Shown in pieces: positions 52,400-60,964 of a DNA stretch of 64,000 bases. Positions within the stretch are counted from its first letter, which is position 1. Every line of letters starts with the position of its first letter. The translations under genes were made by a program, and so were the position numbers. The notes below the pieces were generated by a model, which searched no databases, was not told the origin of the DNA, and saw only the letters and a program-made list of their open reading frames with translations. The DNA comes from Bacteroidales bacterium (GTDB taxonomy: Bacteria > Bacteroidota > Bacteroidia > Bacteroidales > F082): assembly GCA_013141455.1 (NCBI GenBank), contig JABFQW010000018.1, positions 1-64,000 on the forward strand, read 5' to 3'.

Positions 52400-53074
52400 T
52401 TATTCAGCCTTCTGCTTCTTGCTCGCGTGCTTCAGCACTTTTGCCTCGATATAAAAGATGATCTCTTCGGCAATGTTTTTACAATGATCACCCACCCGTT
52501 CCAATTTACGAATGATGGAAAGGACGAAAAGTGCCTGCTCGATATTATCGGGGTGGGTGCGGATATAATCGGCAACAACCTGAATCGAATTGATGTTAAT
52601 CTGGTTCAGGATTTCATCCCGCTTGAAGATGCTTCTGGCGATTTTGGTGTTTTCATGTTCAAAAGCCATCAGTATATCGACGAGCATCGATGAGGCTTCG
52701 TCGTACATATGAATAACCTGTGTCACTTTCAGCAACTCTTCGTCGAAAGGGCCGTTACCATTCAGGATGAACCTGCCAATGCCATCGGCCATATCACCGG
52801 TGCGTTCGAGGTTGCTGTTGATTTTAAGCACGGCAAGTGTGAAACGTAAATCGATCGCGACAGGATTAAAAAGGGCAAACAGATTTTCACAATCGTTGTC
52901 AATCTTCAGTTCGTGTCCGTTCACACGTTTTTCGTTGGCAACCACTTCATGGGCCAGATCCTTGTCGAAGTTGATGAGCGCCTCATGTGTTTTGTTAAGT
53001 TGTGAAATAACTAAATTCCACATTCCGATCAGGTCGGTTTTCAGTTGCAGTGATTCTTTGTCTAAGTGTGTCAT
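52400..53074 (-). CDS. phoU: Phosphate transport regulator PhoU
   Basis: A 224-residue all-helical PhoU with two repeats. Characteristic acidic metal-binding motifs: HELKIDNDCENLF (ExxxD) in the first and RKLERVGDHCKNIAEEI in the second; NLERTGDMADGIG is the matching motif of the first half. PhoU modulates the Pst transporter and, in other bacteria, PhoR signalling. I chose ATG 53074 (MTHLDKESLQLKTDL); a longer frame from 53167 would run inside pstB. Confidence 0.92.
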   Translation of the reverse strand: MTHLDKESLQLKTDLIGMWNLVISQLNKTHEALINFDKDLAHEVVANEKRVNGHELKIDNDCENLFALFNPVAIDLRFTLAVLKINSNLERTGDMADGIGRFILNGNGPFDEELLKVTQVIHMYDEASSMLVDILMAFEHENTKIARSIFKRDEILNQININSIQVVADYIRTHPDNIEQALFVLSIIRKLERVGDHCKNIAEEIIFYIEAKVLKHASKKQKAE

Positions 53075-53090
53075 AGTCAATTGATTTGTA

Positions 53091-53846
53091 TCACCCGAAT
53101 CTTCCGGTAATATAGTTTTGGGTTTTCTTATCCTTGGGGTTGGTGAATATTTCTTTTGTTTCGCCATATTCGATGAGTTCGCCTAAATAAAAGAATGCCG
53201 TGTGGTCGCTTACCCGCGCTGCCTGCTGCATATTGTGGGTAACAATAACGATGGTATAGTTTTGCTTGAGTTCGTAGATGAGCTCTTCAATTTTCGCGGT
53301 TGAGATAGGGTCGAGCGCCGATGCGGGTTCATCCATGAGGATGATGCTGGGTTCGATGGCCAATGCCCTGGCAATACACAGGCGTTGCTGTTGTCCGCCC
53401 GATAGCTCAAACGCCGATTTATTCATTTTATCTTTCACCTCGTCCCACAAGGCTGACTGAACAAGGGATTGTTCCACCTTATCTTTAATGAAACCGTTGT
53501 CGTTAATGCCATTTACCCGCAATCCGTAAGCAACATTTTCGAAGATCGTTTTAGGGAAAGGATTGGGTTTCTGGAATACCATGCCCACTTTCCGGCGCAG
53601 ATCGACCACATCGGTATTTTTTTCATAGATGTCTTTACCTTCCACCCTTACATCTCCTGTTATTTTTACTCCATCAATCAGATCGTTCATCCGGTTAAAC
53701 AGGCGAAGGTAAGTCGATTTTCCGCATCCCGACGGACCAATAAGCGCGGTAACCGTGTTGGCCCGCATTTTCATATTGATATCTTTCAGTGCATGAAAAT
53801 CGTTGTAAAAAAGGTTTAGCTTTTCAGTAGCTATAATATGATTCAT
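53091..53846 (-). CDS. pstB: Phosphate ABC transporter ATP-binding protein PstB
   Basis: A 251-residue ATPase with all ABC motifs: Walker [15 protein letters not shown]-loop [11 protein letters not shown], signature [16 protein letters not shown], Walker [14 protein letters not shown] and switch His in [13 protein letters not shown]. It powers phosphate import with PstA and PstC. It starts 1 bp after the pstA stop. Confidence 0.95.
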   Translation of the reverse strand: MNHIIATEKLNLFYNDFHALKDINMKMRANTVTALIGPSGCGKSTYLRLFNRMNDLIDGVKITGDVRVEGKDIYEKNTDVVDLRRKVGMVFQKPNPFPKTIFENVAYGLRVNGINDNGFIKDKVEQSLVQSALWDEVKDKMNKSAFELSGGQQQRLCIARALAIEPSIILMDEPASALDPISTAKIEELIYELKQNYTIVIVTHNMQQAARVSDHTAFFYLGELIEYGETKEIFTNPKDKKTQNYITGRFG

Positions 53847-53847
53847 C

Positions 53848-54726
53848 TTAATTCATTTTAACTTTTTTTCCTAAATATCTCCTCAGCGTGTTGGCGGCAA
53901 TATTCACCAGCAACACAATCATGATCAGCACCAATGCTGTACCGTAAGCGATGGGTTGCGATTCGGCAACATTGGTTCCACTTGTGGAGATCACATACAA
54001 ATGGTAGGGCAGGGCCATTACCTGATCGAAAATGCCGCTTGGCAGTTTAGGAAGGAAATAGGCTGCCACGGTGAACAGGATAGGCGCTGTTTCGCCCGAA
54101 ACCCTGCCGATGGATAAGATAAGACCGGTGATGATGTTGGGGAAAGCGATTGGCAGAACCACCCGACGAATGGTTTGTAGTTTTGTTGCACCCAGCGCAT
54201 ATCCGCCATGCCGAAACGAGTCATCGACCGATTTCAGGGCTTCTTCGGTGGTACGGATAACAACGGGCAGGGTGAGCAATCCAAGTGTTAATGAACCGGC
54301 AAGGATGGAATCGCCAAAACCGAGTGTGTTAACAAACAACGTCATACCAAACAATCCGAAAACGATGGATGGAATGCCTGCCAGACTGTTAGTCATCAGT
54401 TTGATGAATCGCTTGTAAAAACTGTCTTTGGTATATTCGTTGATATAAATTGCCGAAAGCACGCCGATTGGAAAGGCGAAAATCATACTTCCCAAAACAA
54501 GGTAAAAGGTTCCTACGATGGCAGGAAAAATCCCACCCTTCGTCATGCCATCTTCGGGCATGGCTGTCAGAAACTCCCAGCTTATCACGCTGAATCCCTT
54601 GAAAACGATCTGGGCAAGGATCAGAAAAAGAATCATCACCACGGCATAGCTCAATAACTTGAAACTGGTGAATGCAATAATTTGTTTCAGGTTTTTATTT
54701 CTTTCCGATTTTTTAGGCCAATCCAT
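53848..54726 (-). CDS. pstA: Phosphate ABC transporter permease PstA
   Basis: A 292-residue permease with six predicted membrane helices. The coupling loop [32 protein letters not shown] contains the EAA motif of ABC permeases, and [14 protein letters not shown] is a typical Pst permease segment. Pairs with PstC. Order in the operon is pstC-pstA-pstB-phoU. Confidence 0.93.
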   Translation of the reverse strand: MDWPKKSERNKNLKQIIAFTSFKLLSYAVVMILFLILAQIVFKGFSVISWEFLTAMPEDGMTKGGIFPAIVGTFYLVLGSMIFAFPIGVLSAIYINEYTKDSFYKRFIKLMTNSLAGIPSIVFGLFGMTLFVNTLGFGDSILAGSLTLGLLTLPVVIRTTEEALKSVDDSFRHGGYALGATKLQTIRRVVLPIAFPNIITGLILSIGRVSGETAPILFTVAAYFLPKLPSGIFDQVMALPYHLYVISTSGTNVAESQPIAYGTALVLIMIVLLVNIAANTLRRYLGKKVKMN

Positions 54727-54771
54727 CGTGATTCCTTTCGCGTTTAAAAATCAAATATTTTCTGCTTGATT

Positions 54772-55980
54772 TCATCGTTTCGTTAATTTTCTTTTTGATG
54801 AGATATACTCCACGGTAAGGTTAACTACCATTGTGATAATGAAAAGGATACAACCCAGGGCAAACAATGCTTTAAAATGTAGTCCACCCTGTGTTGCCTC
54901 GCCAAGTTCAGCGGCGATAGTGGCAGGAATGGTACGCACAGGTTCGAGTAAGGTGTGAGGCATGACGGCGGCATTACCGGTTACCATAAGCACAGCCATG
55001 GTTTCGCCAATGGCGCGACCCATTCCCAGGATGGCTGCTGCGGATATACCGGAAGCAGCATAAGGAACCGTTACGCGTGAAATGGTTTGCCATTTGTTGG
55101 CGCCAAGGGCAAGACTGGCCTCTTTCATGGCGCGGGGTGTGGTGCGCAGGGCATCTTCCGAAATGGTGATGATTGTTGGCAGTGCCATGATAGCGAGGAT
55201 AATACTTCCGGCCAATCCTGTTTCACCAACCGGCAGTTCAAAAACTTTTTGAATGAGTGGAACGATAATAACCAAGCCAAAAAAGCCATAAACAACGGAT
55301 GGTATCCCTGCAAGTAATTCGATCAGCGGTTTTAATACGCGTCTTGTTTTTTCGTTTGCTATTTCAGCCATATAAATGGCGGTTGCCAGTCCCAATGGCA
55401 GGGCAAGCAAAATGGCTCCCAAACTCACCCACAAGGTTCCCATAATCAAGGCAAGTACACCCATCTGGGCGGCAGGCTGCGCAGTAGGATACCACTCTTT
55501 TTCGGTAAAAAATTTCTTCATCGATACGTTGGGCAATTCGATAACCCTGCCTTTGAAACCATCAACCGCGTAAGTAGCCGGTATAAATGCCACCATACCG
55601 GGTATGCTGTCGATAAGCCTCGAAATGAGCTGTGGTACGTATTGAAATGAATCGCCAAGCTGTGCTTCAGTGTAGTAATCGCTGATGTTATCAATCCGGA
55701 AAAGGATGATGGAGTCGTTTGCTCCACCAACCTTTTCCCAATTGGTAATTTCCTGATCGAAAATATCCATTATTTGCGGACCGGTGATTTTATCCACAGG
55801 ATTTCCTTTGTTAACAGCAATCACAAAACCGTCTTCAACCGGACTGTGTTTGAAAAGTGAAAAGCCTTCACGAAAAAGAAAAAAGACGATGAGTATGATT
55901 GTCAGCGTAGTAACAGTACTACTTAAGAATAATGCGCCTTCGATGAATTTTTCGGTAAGCTTCTTTATAAAATACTTCAT
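54772..55980 (-). CDS. pstC: Phosphate ABC transporter permease PstC with a PstS-like insert
   Basis: A 402-residue permease, about 80 residues longer than E. coli PstC. The C-terminal two thirds are standard: GIPSVVYGFFG, and the EAA loop SEDALRTTPRAMKEASLALGANKWQTISRV. Between membrane helix 1 (about 18-38) and helix 2 (about 172-197) lies an extra domain. It includes VNKGNPVDKITGPQIMDIF and QEITNWEKVGG, nearly the same pattern as VNPANKVKQLTREQLEGIF and KITNWKEVGG in the PstS encoded two genes upstream. So a phosphate-binding-protein-like lobe sits on the periplasmic face of the permease. The start overlaps the preceding regulator gene by 4 bp. Confidence 0.9.
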   Translation of the reverse strand: MKYFIKKLTEKFIEGALFLSSTVTTLTIILIVFFLFREGFSLFKHSPVEDGFVIAVNKGNPVDKITGPQIMDIFDQEITNWEKVGGANDSIILFRIDNISDYYTEAQLGDSFQYVPQLISRLIDSIPGMVAFIPATYAVDGFKGRVIELPNVSMKKFFTEKEWYPTAQPAAQMGVLALIMGTLWVSLGAILLALPLGLATAIYMAEIANEKTRRVLKPLIELLAGIPSVVYGFFGLVIIVPLIQKVFELPVGETGLAGSIILAIMALPTIITISEDALRTTPRAMKEASLALGANKWQTISRVTVPYAASGISAAAILGMGRAIGETMAVLMVTGNAAVMPHTLLEPVRTIPATIAAELGEATQGGLHFKALFALGCILFIITMVVNLTVEYISSKRKLTKR

Positions 55981-56282
55981 GAAATCTCCTCTGTGTTTTT
56001 CAACTCGATTTTATCAATGGTTATCTTATACCCGATCCCTTTGATAGTTCTGATTATTTCGGGACCGATTTTTTTTCGAAGACTCGACAGATGGACATCC
56101 ACCGTACGATCTTGTGAAACAGAACCTTGTCCCCAGATTTTTTCAAAAATTATCTGACGGGAAAACACTTTTCCGGGAACCGAGCATAGTAACCAGAGGA
56201 TTTCAAATTGCTTTCGGGGCAAATTGATCTCCTCTTTGTTCATCATGACCGAATACTTTTCTCTGTCAATCTGGAGTTTCAT
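55977..56282 (-). CDS. Receiver-less PhoB/OmpR-type winged-helix DNA-binding protein
   Basis: A 101-residue protein that is only a Trans_reg_C effector domain: LPRKQFEILWLLCSVPGKVFSRQ, the recognition-helix region QDRTVDVHLSSLRKKIG, and the wing IIRTIKGIGYKI. The receiver domain normally found before it in PhoB (about 120 residues) is absent. Only 11 bp separate it from pstS, and there is no open frame or remnant that could encode a receiver. It sits inside the pst operon, 4 bp overlapping pstC. It is the best candidate to bind the 11-bp phased TTAA sites at the three local promoters. Confidence 0.85.
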   Translation of the reverse strand: MKLQIDREKYSVMMNKEEINLPRKQFEILWLLCSVPGKVFSRQIIFEKIWGQGSVSQDRTVDVHLSSLRKKIGPEIIRTIKGIGYKITIDKIELKNTEEIS

Positions 56283-56293
56283 GGATGTTTTGT

Positions 56294-57130
56294 TTATTTT
56301 ACGGTGATATAACCCACTTCGCCGACTACTTTTTGTCCGTCAGCTGAAAGGATAAAATCAACGAATGGTTTAACTTTTGCTGCATCCTGAGTCAGGGTAT
56401 AGTAAAACAAAGGGCGGACAATAGGATAGCTACCGTTTTTTGCATTGGCAACCGTTGGTTCAACATAGGTTGCGCCTTTGTCGTATGAAACTTTCAATGC
56501 ATGAACTGTTGTCTCAAGGTAGGCAAATCCAATATAACCAATTGCGCCTTTTGTTTGACTTACCGATTGAACGATAGCGCCGGTAGCCGGCATCATCAGG
56601 ATGGCTGAACCATAGTTTTTGTTGTCTAACACGCTTTCTTTAAAGAATTCGAAAGTGCCTGAACTCGATTCGCGCGAATAAGCCACGATTTTTTCATCAT
56701 CACCACCCACTTCTTTCCAGTTGGTTATTTTACCGGTGAATATACCTTCGAGCTGTTCGCGGGTGAGTTGTTTCACCTTGTTGGCCGGGTTAACGATTAC
56801 CGACAAAGCATCATAGGCGATTGTCACTTCTTTGAAAGCTTTACCGGCTTCCTGTAGTTTCATTTTTTCGCTCATTTTAATTTTTCGCGATGACATGGCG
56901 ATATCGGTTGTGCCATCGATGAAAGCTGCGATTCCAACACCACTACCACCACCCATAACGGTGATTTTGGCTTCGGTGTTGAGGTTCATATAGGTTTCGG
57001 CTAATTTCTGTGAAAGAGGTAGAACGGTGTCGCTTCCCTTAATTTTGAGCATCAGCCCGGCAGGGGCAAATGCTGCTGTAATGATTGTTGCTGTAAGGAG
57101 CAGAGCAATGGTGTAAATTCTTGTTTTCAT
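56294..57130 (-). CDS. pstS: Phosphate-binding protein PstS
   Basis: A 278-residue periplasmic binding protein. Signal peptide residues 1-24 (no lipobox Cys). Ligand-loop motifs KGSDTVLPLSQKLAE, GGGSGVGIAAFIDGTTDIAMSSRK, and SRESSSGTFEFF bind the phosphate oxygens; TNWKEVGGDD lies in the hinge region. A normal PstS of the shorter type. Preceded by four 11-bp phased TTAA sites (57160-57203). Confidence 0.93.
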   Translation of the reverse strand: MKTRIYTIALLLTATIITAAFAPAGLMLKIKGSDTVLPLSQKLAETYMNLNTEAKITVMGGGSGVGIAAFIDGTTDIAMSSRKIKMSEKMKLQEAGKAFKEVTIAYDALSVIVNPANKVKQLTREQLEGIFTGKITNWKEVGGDDEKIVAYSRESSSGTFEFFKESVLDNKNYGSAILMMPATGAIVQSVSQTKGAIGYIGFAYLETTVHALKVSYDKGATYVEPTVANAKNGSYPIVRPLFYYTLTQDAAKVKPFVDFILSADGQKVVGEVGYITVK

Positions 57131-57159
57131 GTGTTTTATATTTTTACAAATTTTTGTTT

Positions 57160-57203
57160 TCTTTTGTTAATTGAATATTAAGCGAATGTTAATTTATTAT
57201 TAA
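57160..57203 (-). promoter_or_regulatory. Phased 11-bp TTAA array (PHO-box-like) upstream of pstS
   Basis: TTAA tetramers start at plus-strand positions 57167, 57178, 57189 and 57200, exactly 11 bp apart. Read in the gene direction the units are TTAATAATAAA, TTAACATTCGC, TTAATATTCAA and TTAACAAAAGA. The array ends about 30 bp before the pstS start codon. Direct 11-bp repeats are the hallmark of PhoB sites; the TTAA(C/T)A core differs from the E. coli CTGTCAT. Confidence 0.7.
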
Positions 57204-57219
57204 GCTTTTCAGGTGTTGC

Positions 57220-58527
57220 TTAGAACTTGTATTGTAAACGAAGGGTGAATACATTGTCGGAGAGGTCTTGTGAATAACCTTTCAGGTTACTGCTCGTTTC
57301 GTTTTTCACGATATCGTAATAAGCGGTTAGTTTCACATTATTGCTGTACCTGTAAACAAGGCCAAGGCCAATGGTCGCGTATTTGATATCGGTTTTGCCG
57401 TTTTTCAATGAATTATCCTTTTTAAGGTTTTTTATTTCATCACCGGCGATATCGGTATTTGGGTCATAAACATCATATTTAACGACCGCCTGGAATTTTG
57501 TTGCCGCGATGTTCTGAAGCAGATAGAAATACATGCCTCTGAAATTTCTGATATACGCATCAGTAGTGATGGCGGCTGTCGGGCTAGTCGAAGAACCTGA
57601 AACAGTAGGTTGTTTACCTTGTATATATTCGCCACGGATTGAAGTTAAACCGGCTACCCAGTCAATATTTACCTGAGCATCGGCACCAATGTATTCACGT
57701 TTCGTGATTGCTCCATAATTAGCTGTATCATAATCAAGTAAATAAGCGTTCATTCCGAGCGAATCTGCAGCTATTGCATATACTTTACTGGTTGCTTGAC
57801 GCCATCCGCCATTATAATATGAGGCGCGAACGGCATAATTAATCTTTTCACTTTTGGTAGTTTTATTGATGCCGATATTACCGATGAAATCTTTTTTCGA
57901 ATCAAAATCAACAAATGATCCGCTTACACCATTGAACATTCCCGCTTCAGCTTTAAAGAAATTCCATTTGGATGTTTTCGGAGGTTGAAAAGTGATTTTA
58001 GCGCCTAAGTCGCGTTCACCGGGGAACAGGGTCTGTGTCATACGGGCTCTTTCGGGCGATTCGCGCATGCTCGACGAATACGAAATTTCGAAACCGAATG
58101 GCCGGTCGAAAACACCGCTTGTCAAACTTAACGATTTTGTCCACGGTTCAGTGATTTTGATGTAGGCATCTTTGATGGCGACACCTTTTTCGGTTACGTC
58201 GAACTGAACAACTGAGGAGGTGAGTGTGTTATCATACATGATTTTAACACGTCCCCTGCGTACCGAAAAACGGTTATCGACATTGGCAGGGAAATTGCCT
58301 CCCGCAAAACTTGAAATACCTGTTGTATCGGCCAATTGATATTGTGCCTGAACATAGCCGGTCACTTTGATTTTTTTGAGTTGAGCCAGGTCCGACTGCA
58401 GCTTGTTTACAGATGAGGCCAGTGTGTCGAAAGGAGTCATTTCTACTTCCTGGGCAACCACCGCGAAGGGCATAAACAGGGCAAATCCTGCCAGGAACAG
58501 CATGTTTTTAAATGTAATTTTTTTCAT
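57220..58527 (-). CDS. Outer-membrane porin, phosphate-selective porin O/P type
   Basis: A 435-residue outer-membrane beta-barrel. Signal peptide to about residue 25 (FALFMPFAVVAQE), a short coiled coil (TLASSVNKLQSDLAQLKKI), then beta strands of the OprO/OprP type: VTGYVQAQYQLAD, NRFSVRRGRVKIMYDN, SLTSGVFDRPFGFEISYSSSMRESPERARM. It ends in the aromatic FTLRLQYKF, typical of BAM substrates. Gene order and the phased TTAA array upstream support phosphate or polyphosphate uptake across the outer membrane. Confidence 0.87.
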   Translation of the reverse strand: MKKITFKNMLFLAGFALFMPFAVVAQEVEMTPFDTLASSVNKLQSDLAQLKKIKVTGYVQAQYQLADTTGISSFAGGNFPANVDNRFSVRRGRVKIMYDNTLTSSVVQFDVTEKGVAIKDAYIKITEPWTKSLSLTSGVFDRPFGFEISYSSSMRESPERARMTQTLFPGERDLGAKITFQPPKTSKWNFFKAEAGMFNGVSGSFVDFDSKKDFIGNIGINKTTKSEKINYAVRASYYNGGWRQATSKVYAIAADSLGMNAYLLDYDTANYGAITKREYIGADAQVNIDWVAGLTSIRGEYIQGKQPTVSGSSTSPTAAITTDAYIRNFRGMYFYLLQNIAATKFQAVVKYDVYDPNTDIAGDEIKNLKKDNSLKNGKTDIKYATIGLGLVYRYSNNVKLTAYYDIVKNETSSNLKGYSQDLSDNVFTLRLQYKF

Positions 58528-58564
58528 ATAGTGTTTGGTTTAAATAATGATACAAAGTAAATAC

Positions 58565-58608
58565 AGTCATATTAACAAATTGTTAAATTAGTTTTAACAA
58601 ATCATTAA
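58565..58608 (-). promoter_or_regulatory. Phased 11-bp TTAA array upstream of the porin gene
   Basis: TTAA at plus-strand positions 58572, 58583, 58594 and 58605, exactly 11 bp apart. In the gene direction: TTAATGATTTG, TTAAAACTAAT, TTAACAATTTG and TTAATATGACT. A -7-like TTACTTTG follows on the minus strand about 10 bp further, then the start codon at 58527. Confidence 0.7.
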
Positions 58609-58903
58609 TTAAATATCAGTTTAACATGAATTGAAGCTGAAATAATAAACAAAACAATATCTGGTGCATGTTAAGAAGTATTTATAAAAATATACATTAA
58701 ACTTTTCTACCGGTATCCGGGGTTTCCTGCTAACTAATTCAGGCGAAGGCGACCAATCATTTCTGTTTAACATTTTTGGTACTTTTCTGTATTCCCTGAG
58801 TCTTCTTTTTATTATCCGGATGGTTTTCGTTACTTGTGAACGGTTGTGTGATTCCGCACATATATCAGTAAATCAAAGATATATAATCTTTTTTACTTAC
58901 TAT

Positions 58904-58969
58904 TTAACATTGTGTTAATGCAAACATAACATTAACATAAGGTTCTCTTAATATTCAGTTAATGGCTAT
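58904..58969 (+). promoter_or_regulatory. Phased 11-bp array of six (T/A)TAA half-sites upstream of the BACON lipoprotein
   Basis: Half-sites start at 58904 (TTAA), 58915 (TTAA), 58926 (ATAA), 58937 (ATAA), 58948 (TTAA) and 58959 (TTAA), all exactly 11 bp apart. A -7-like TTCCTTTG lies at 58974-58981 and the start codon at 59011. Placement next to the -7 element, where a -33 would normally be, fits an activator replacing the -33 contact. The rest of 58528-59010 holds the divergent porin array and no gene. Confidence 0.72.
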
Positions 58970-59010
58970 TGAGTTCCTTTGCAGTCGAATTTTAACCAAA
59001 TTAACTCGAC

Positions 59011-60885
59011 ATGAAAAAAATCATTTTGTATGTTATGATTGCCTCAATGGCAATTTTTGTATCTTGTAAAAAAGATACTGTTGAAGAGACCCCTACACCC
59101 ACGCTGGAGATAACTCCTGCAAGCCAGAGTGCAGCATCGGTAGCCGGATCGACCAACTATGCAATTACTTCCAATTCAACCTGGACCGTTGTAAGTGACC
59201 AATCATGGTGTATTGTTACAGCAGGTGGTGTAAATAACGGTACTGTTGTTGCAAACTACACTGAAAATACAACTACCGAACAACGCGTAGCTACAATCAC
59301 AGTTACCGTTACAGGACTAACTCCAAAAGTTGTTACTTTAACTCAGGGCAGCATGAATTCGGTGGCTCCGCTAAGTCAGGAGGCTCCAACAACCCCAGCC
59401 GGTAAAGTTGATTTTACCGTATCAGCATCATCAGCCTGGACCGCATCGAGCGATCAGGACTGGTGTACAGTTACAGCAAGCGGTACCGGAAACGGAACCA
59501 TTGAAGCAAACTATACCGAAAACACAAGCCTAAGTCAGCGTTCGGCAACCATCACGGTCAATATCACCGGTGTTGATCCAATCACCGTTACCCTTACACA
59601 GGCTGCTGCTGCAAGTCTTATCTCGGTTGAAGGCGAAATAACAGGAAACGTAACCTGGACAGCCGACAGACAATACCTTTTAAAAGGATTTGTTTATGTA
59701 GTTGAAGGCGCTGTTTTAACCATTGAACCAGGTACTGTTATCAAAGGGGACAAACCAACCGTTGGCGCACTTATCGTTGAACGTGGCGGAAAACTGATAG
59801 CTGATGGTACCGCTTCAAACCCGATCGTATTTACTTCAAATGCTCCTGCCGGTTTCCGTAACCGTGGCGACTGGGGAGGTATTGTTTTATGTGGAAAAGC
59901 ACCTGTTAACAACGGTGATCCTCAAATTGAAGGTGGACCACGTTCACATTATGGCGGAGCTGTAGCTAACGATAATTCAGGTGTTTTGAGATACGTACGT
60001 ATCGAATATGGTGGATATCCTTTGCAACCTGACAAAGAGATCAATGGTTTAACCCTTGCCGGTGTTGGTTCAGGAACTGTTATTGACTATGTAATGGTAG
60101 CTTTCGCAAACGATGATTCATTTGAATGGTTTGGCGGAACTGTAAATGCAAAACACCTGATCGCTTATCGTGGTTTGGATGATGATTTTGATACCGATAA
60201 TGGTTTCAGTGGTAAAGTTCAATATGCCCTGGCTGTACGTGATAAAATTGTGGCTGACGTATCAGGTTCAAATGGTTTTGAATCGGATAACGATGCAGCC
60301 GGATCGACCAATTCACCAATCACCAAACCGATCTTCAGTAATGTTACACATATCGGACCCCGTAAAGATGCAACAACCAACAACATCAGTGCAAACTACA
60401 AAAACGGATTACATTTAAGAAGAAATACCCAATTATGTACTTATAACTCATTGTTTGCCGGTAACCTCACAGGATTACTCCTCGATGGAACACTTGCCCA
60501 AACAAATGCTGTGAATGGTGATCTTCAAATTCGTAACTCAATCCTTGCCGGACCTGCTTCAGCAAGCAAATTCTTCGCTGTTCAGGCAACCGGAAGTACC
60601 ATGTCGGTTGACTCACTGACACATTGGTACCTGACGCCTTCTTTCAATAACGATACCGTTGTTCTCAATGCCTCGTTAAAACTTGCTGATGCATTCAACT
60701 TAGACAGCCCGAACGCCACACCATTAACAGATTCACCCCTGTTAAGCGGCGCCGACTTTAGCAATGCAAACCTTCAGGATGCCTTCTTTACTCCTGATAC
60801 TTTTATCGGTGCCTTCGGATCAACCGACTGGACAACCGGCTGGGTTGTATGGAATTCACAAAACATGCCTTACACATCTAAATAA
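59011..60885 (+). CDS. Lipoprotein with two BACON domains and a beta-helix-like region
   Basis: A 624-residue surface lipoprotein. Signal peptide with lipobox IFVSC (Cys19), followed by KKD. Two BACON domains at about 30-115 and 118-205 (SNSTWTVVSDQSWCIVT and ASSAWTASSDQDWCTVT). The C-terminal 415 residues have the repeated pattern of a right-handed beta-helix (GAVLTIEPGTVIKGDKPTVGALIVERGGKLIADGT, VRIEYGG, ...). Such proteins commonly pair with a TonB receptor. Here the receptor follows at 60965, and the phased TTAA array upstream suggests control by phosphate, so the pair may take up a phosphorus-containing ligand. That ligand is unknown. Confidence 0.8.
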   Translation: MKKIILYVMIASMAIFVSCKKDTVEETPTPTLEITPASQSAASVAGSTNYAITSNSTWTVVSDQSWCIVTAGGVNNGTVVANYTENTTTEQRVATITVTVTGLTPKVVTLTQGSMNSVAPLSQEAPTTPAGKVDFTVSASSAWTASSDQDWCTVTASGTGNGTIEANYTENTSLSQRSATITVNITGVDPITVTLTQAAAASLISVEGEITGNVTWTADRQYLLKGFVYVVEGAVLTIEPGTVIKGDKPTVGALIVERGGKLIADGTASNPIVFTSNAPAGFRNRGDWGGIVLCGKAPVNNGDPQIEGGPRSHYGGAVANDNSGVLRYVRIEYGGYPLQPDKEINGLTLAGVGSGTVIDYVMVAFANDDSFEWFGGTVNAKHLIAYRGLDDDFDTDNGFSGKVQYALAVRDKIVADVSGSNGFESDNDAAGSTNSPITKPIFSNVTHIGPRKDATTNNISANYKNGLHLRRNTQLCTYNSLFAGNLTGLLLDGTLAQTNAVNGDLQIRNSILAGPASASKFFAVQATGSTMSVDSLTHWYLTPSFNNDTVVLNASLKLADAFNLDSPNATPLTDSPLLSGADFSNANLQDAFFTPDTFIGAFGSTDWTTGWVVWNSQNMPYTSK

Positions 60886-60902
60886 TATCTTTAATTTACA
60901 AA

Positions 60903-60934
60903 AGAGCAGCAGGAGTTACCTGCTGCTCTTTTTA
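60903..60934 (+). terminator. Hairpin terminator/attenuator between lipoprotein and TonB receptor genes
   Basis: AGAGCAGCAGG (60903-60913) pairs perfectly with CCTGCTGCTCT (60919-60929) across a 5-nt loop and is followed by TTTTT. Since the receptor gene starts 31 bp later with no clear promoter, this hairpin probably lets part of the transcripts through and lowers receptor level against the lipoprotein. Confidence 0.8.
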
Positions 60935-60964
60935 TTATTTTACAAACAAAAAAACTGATAAACC

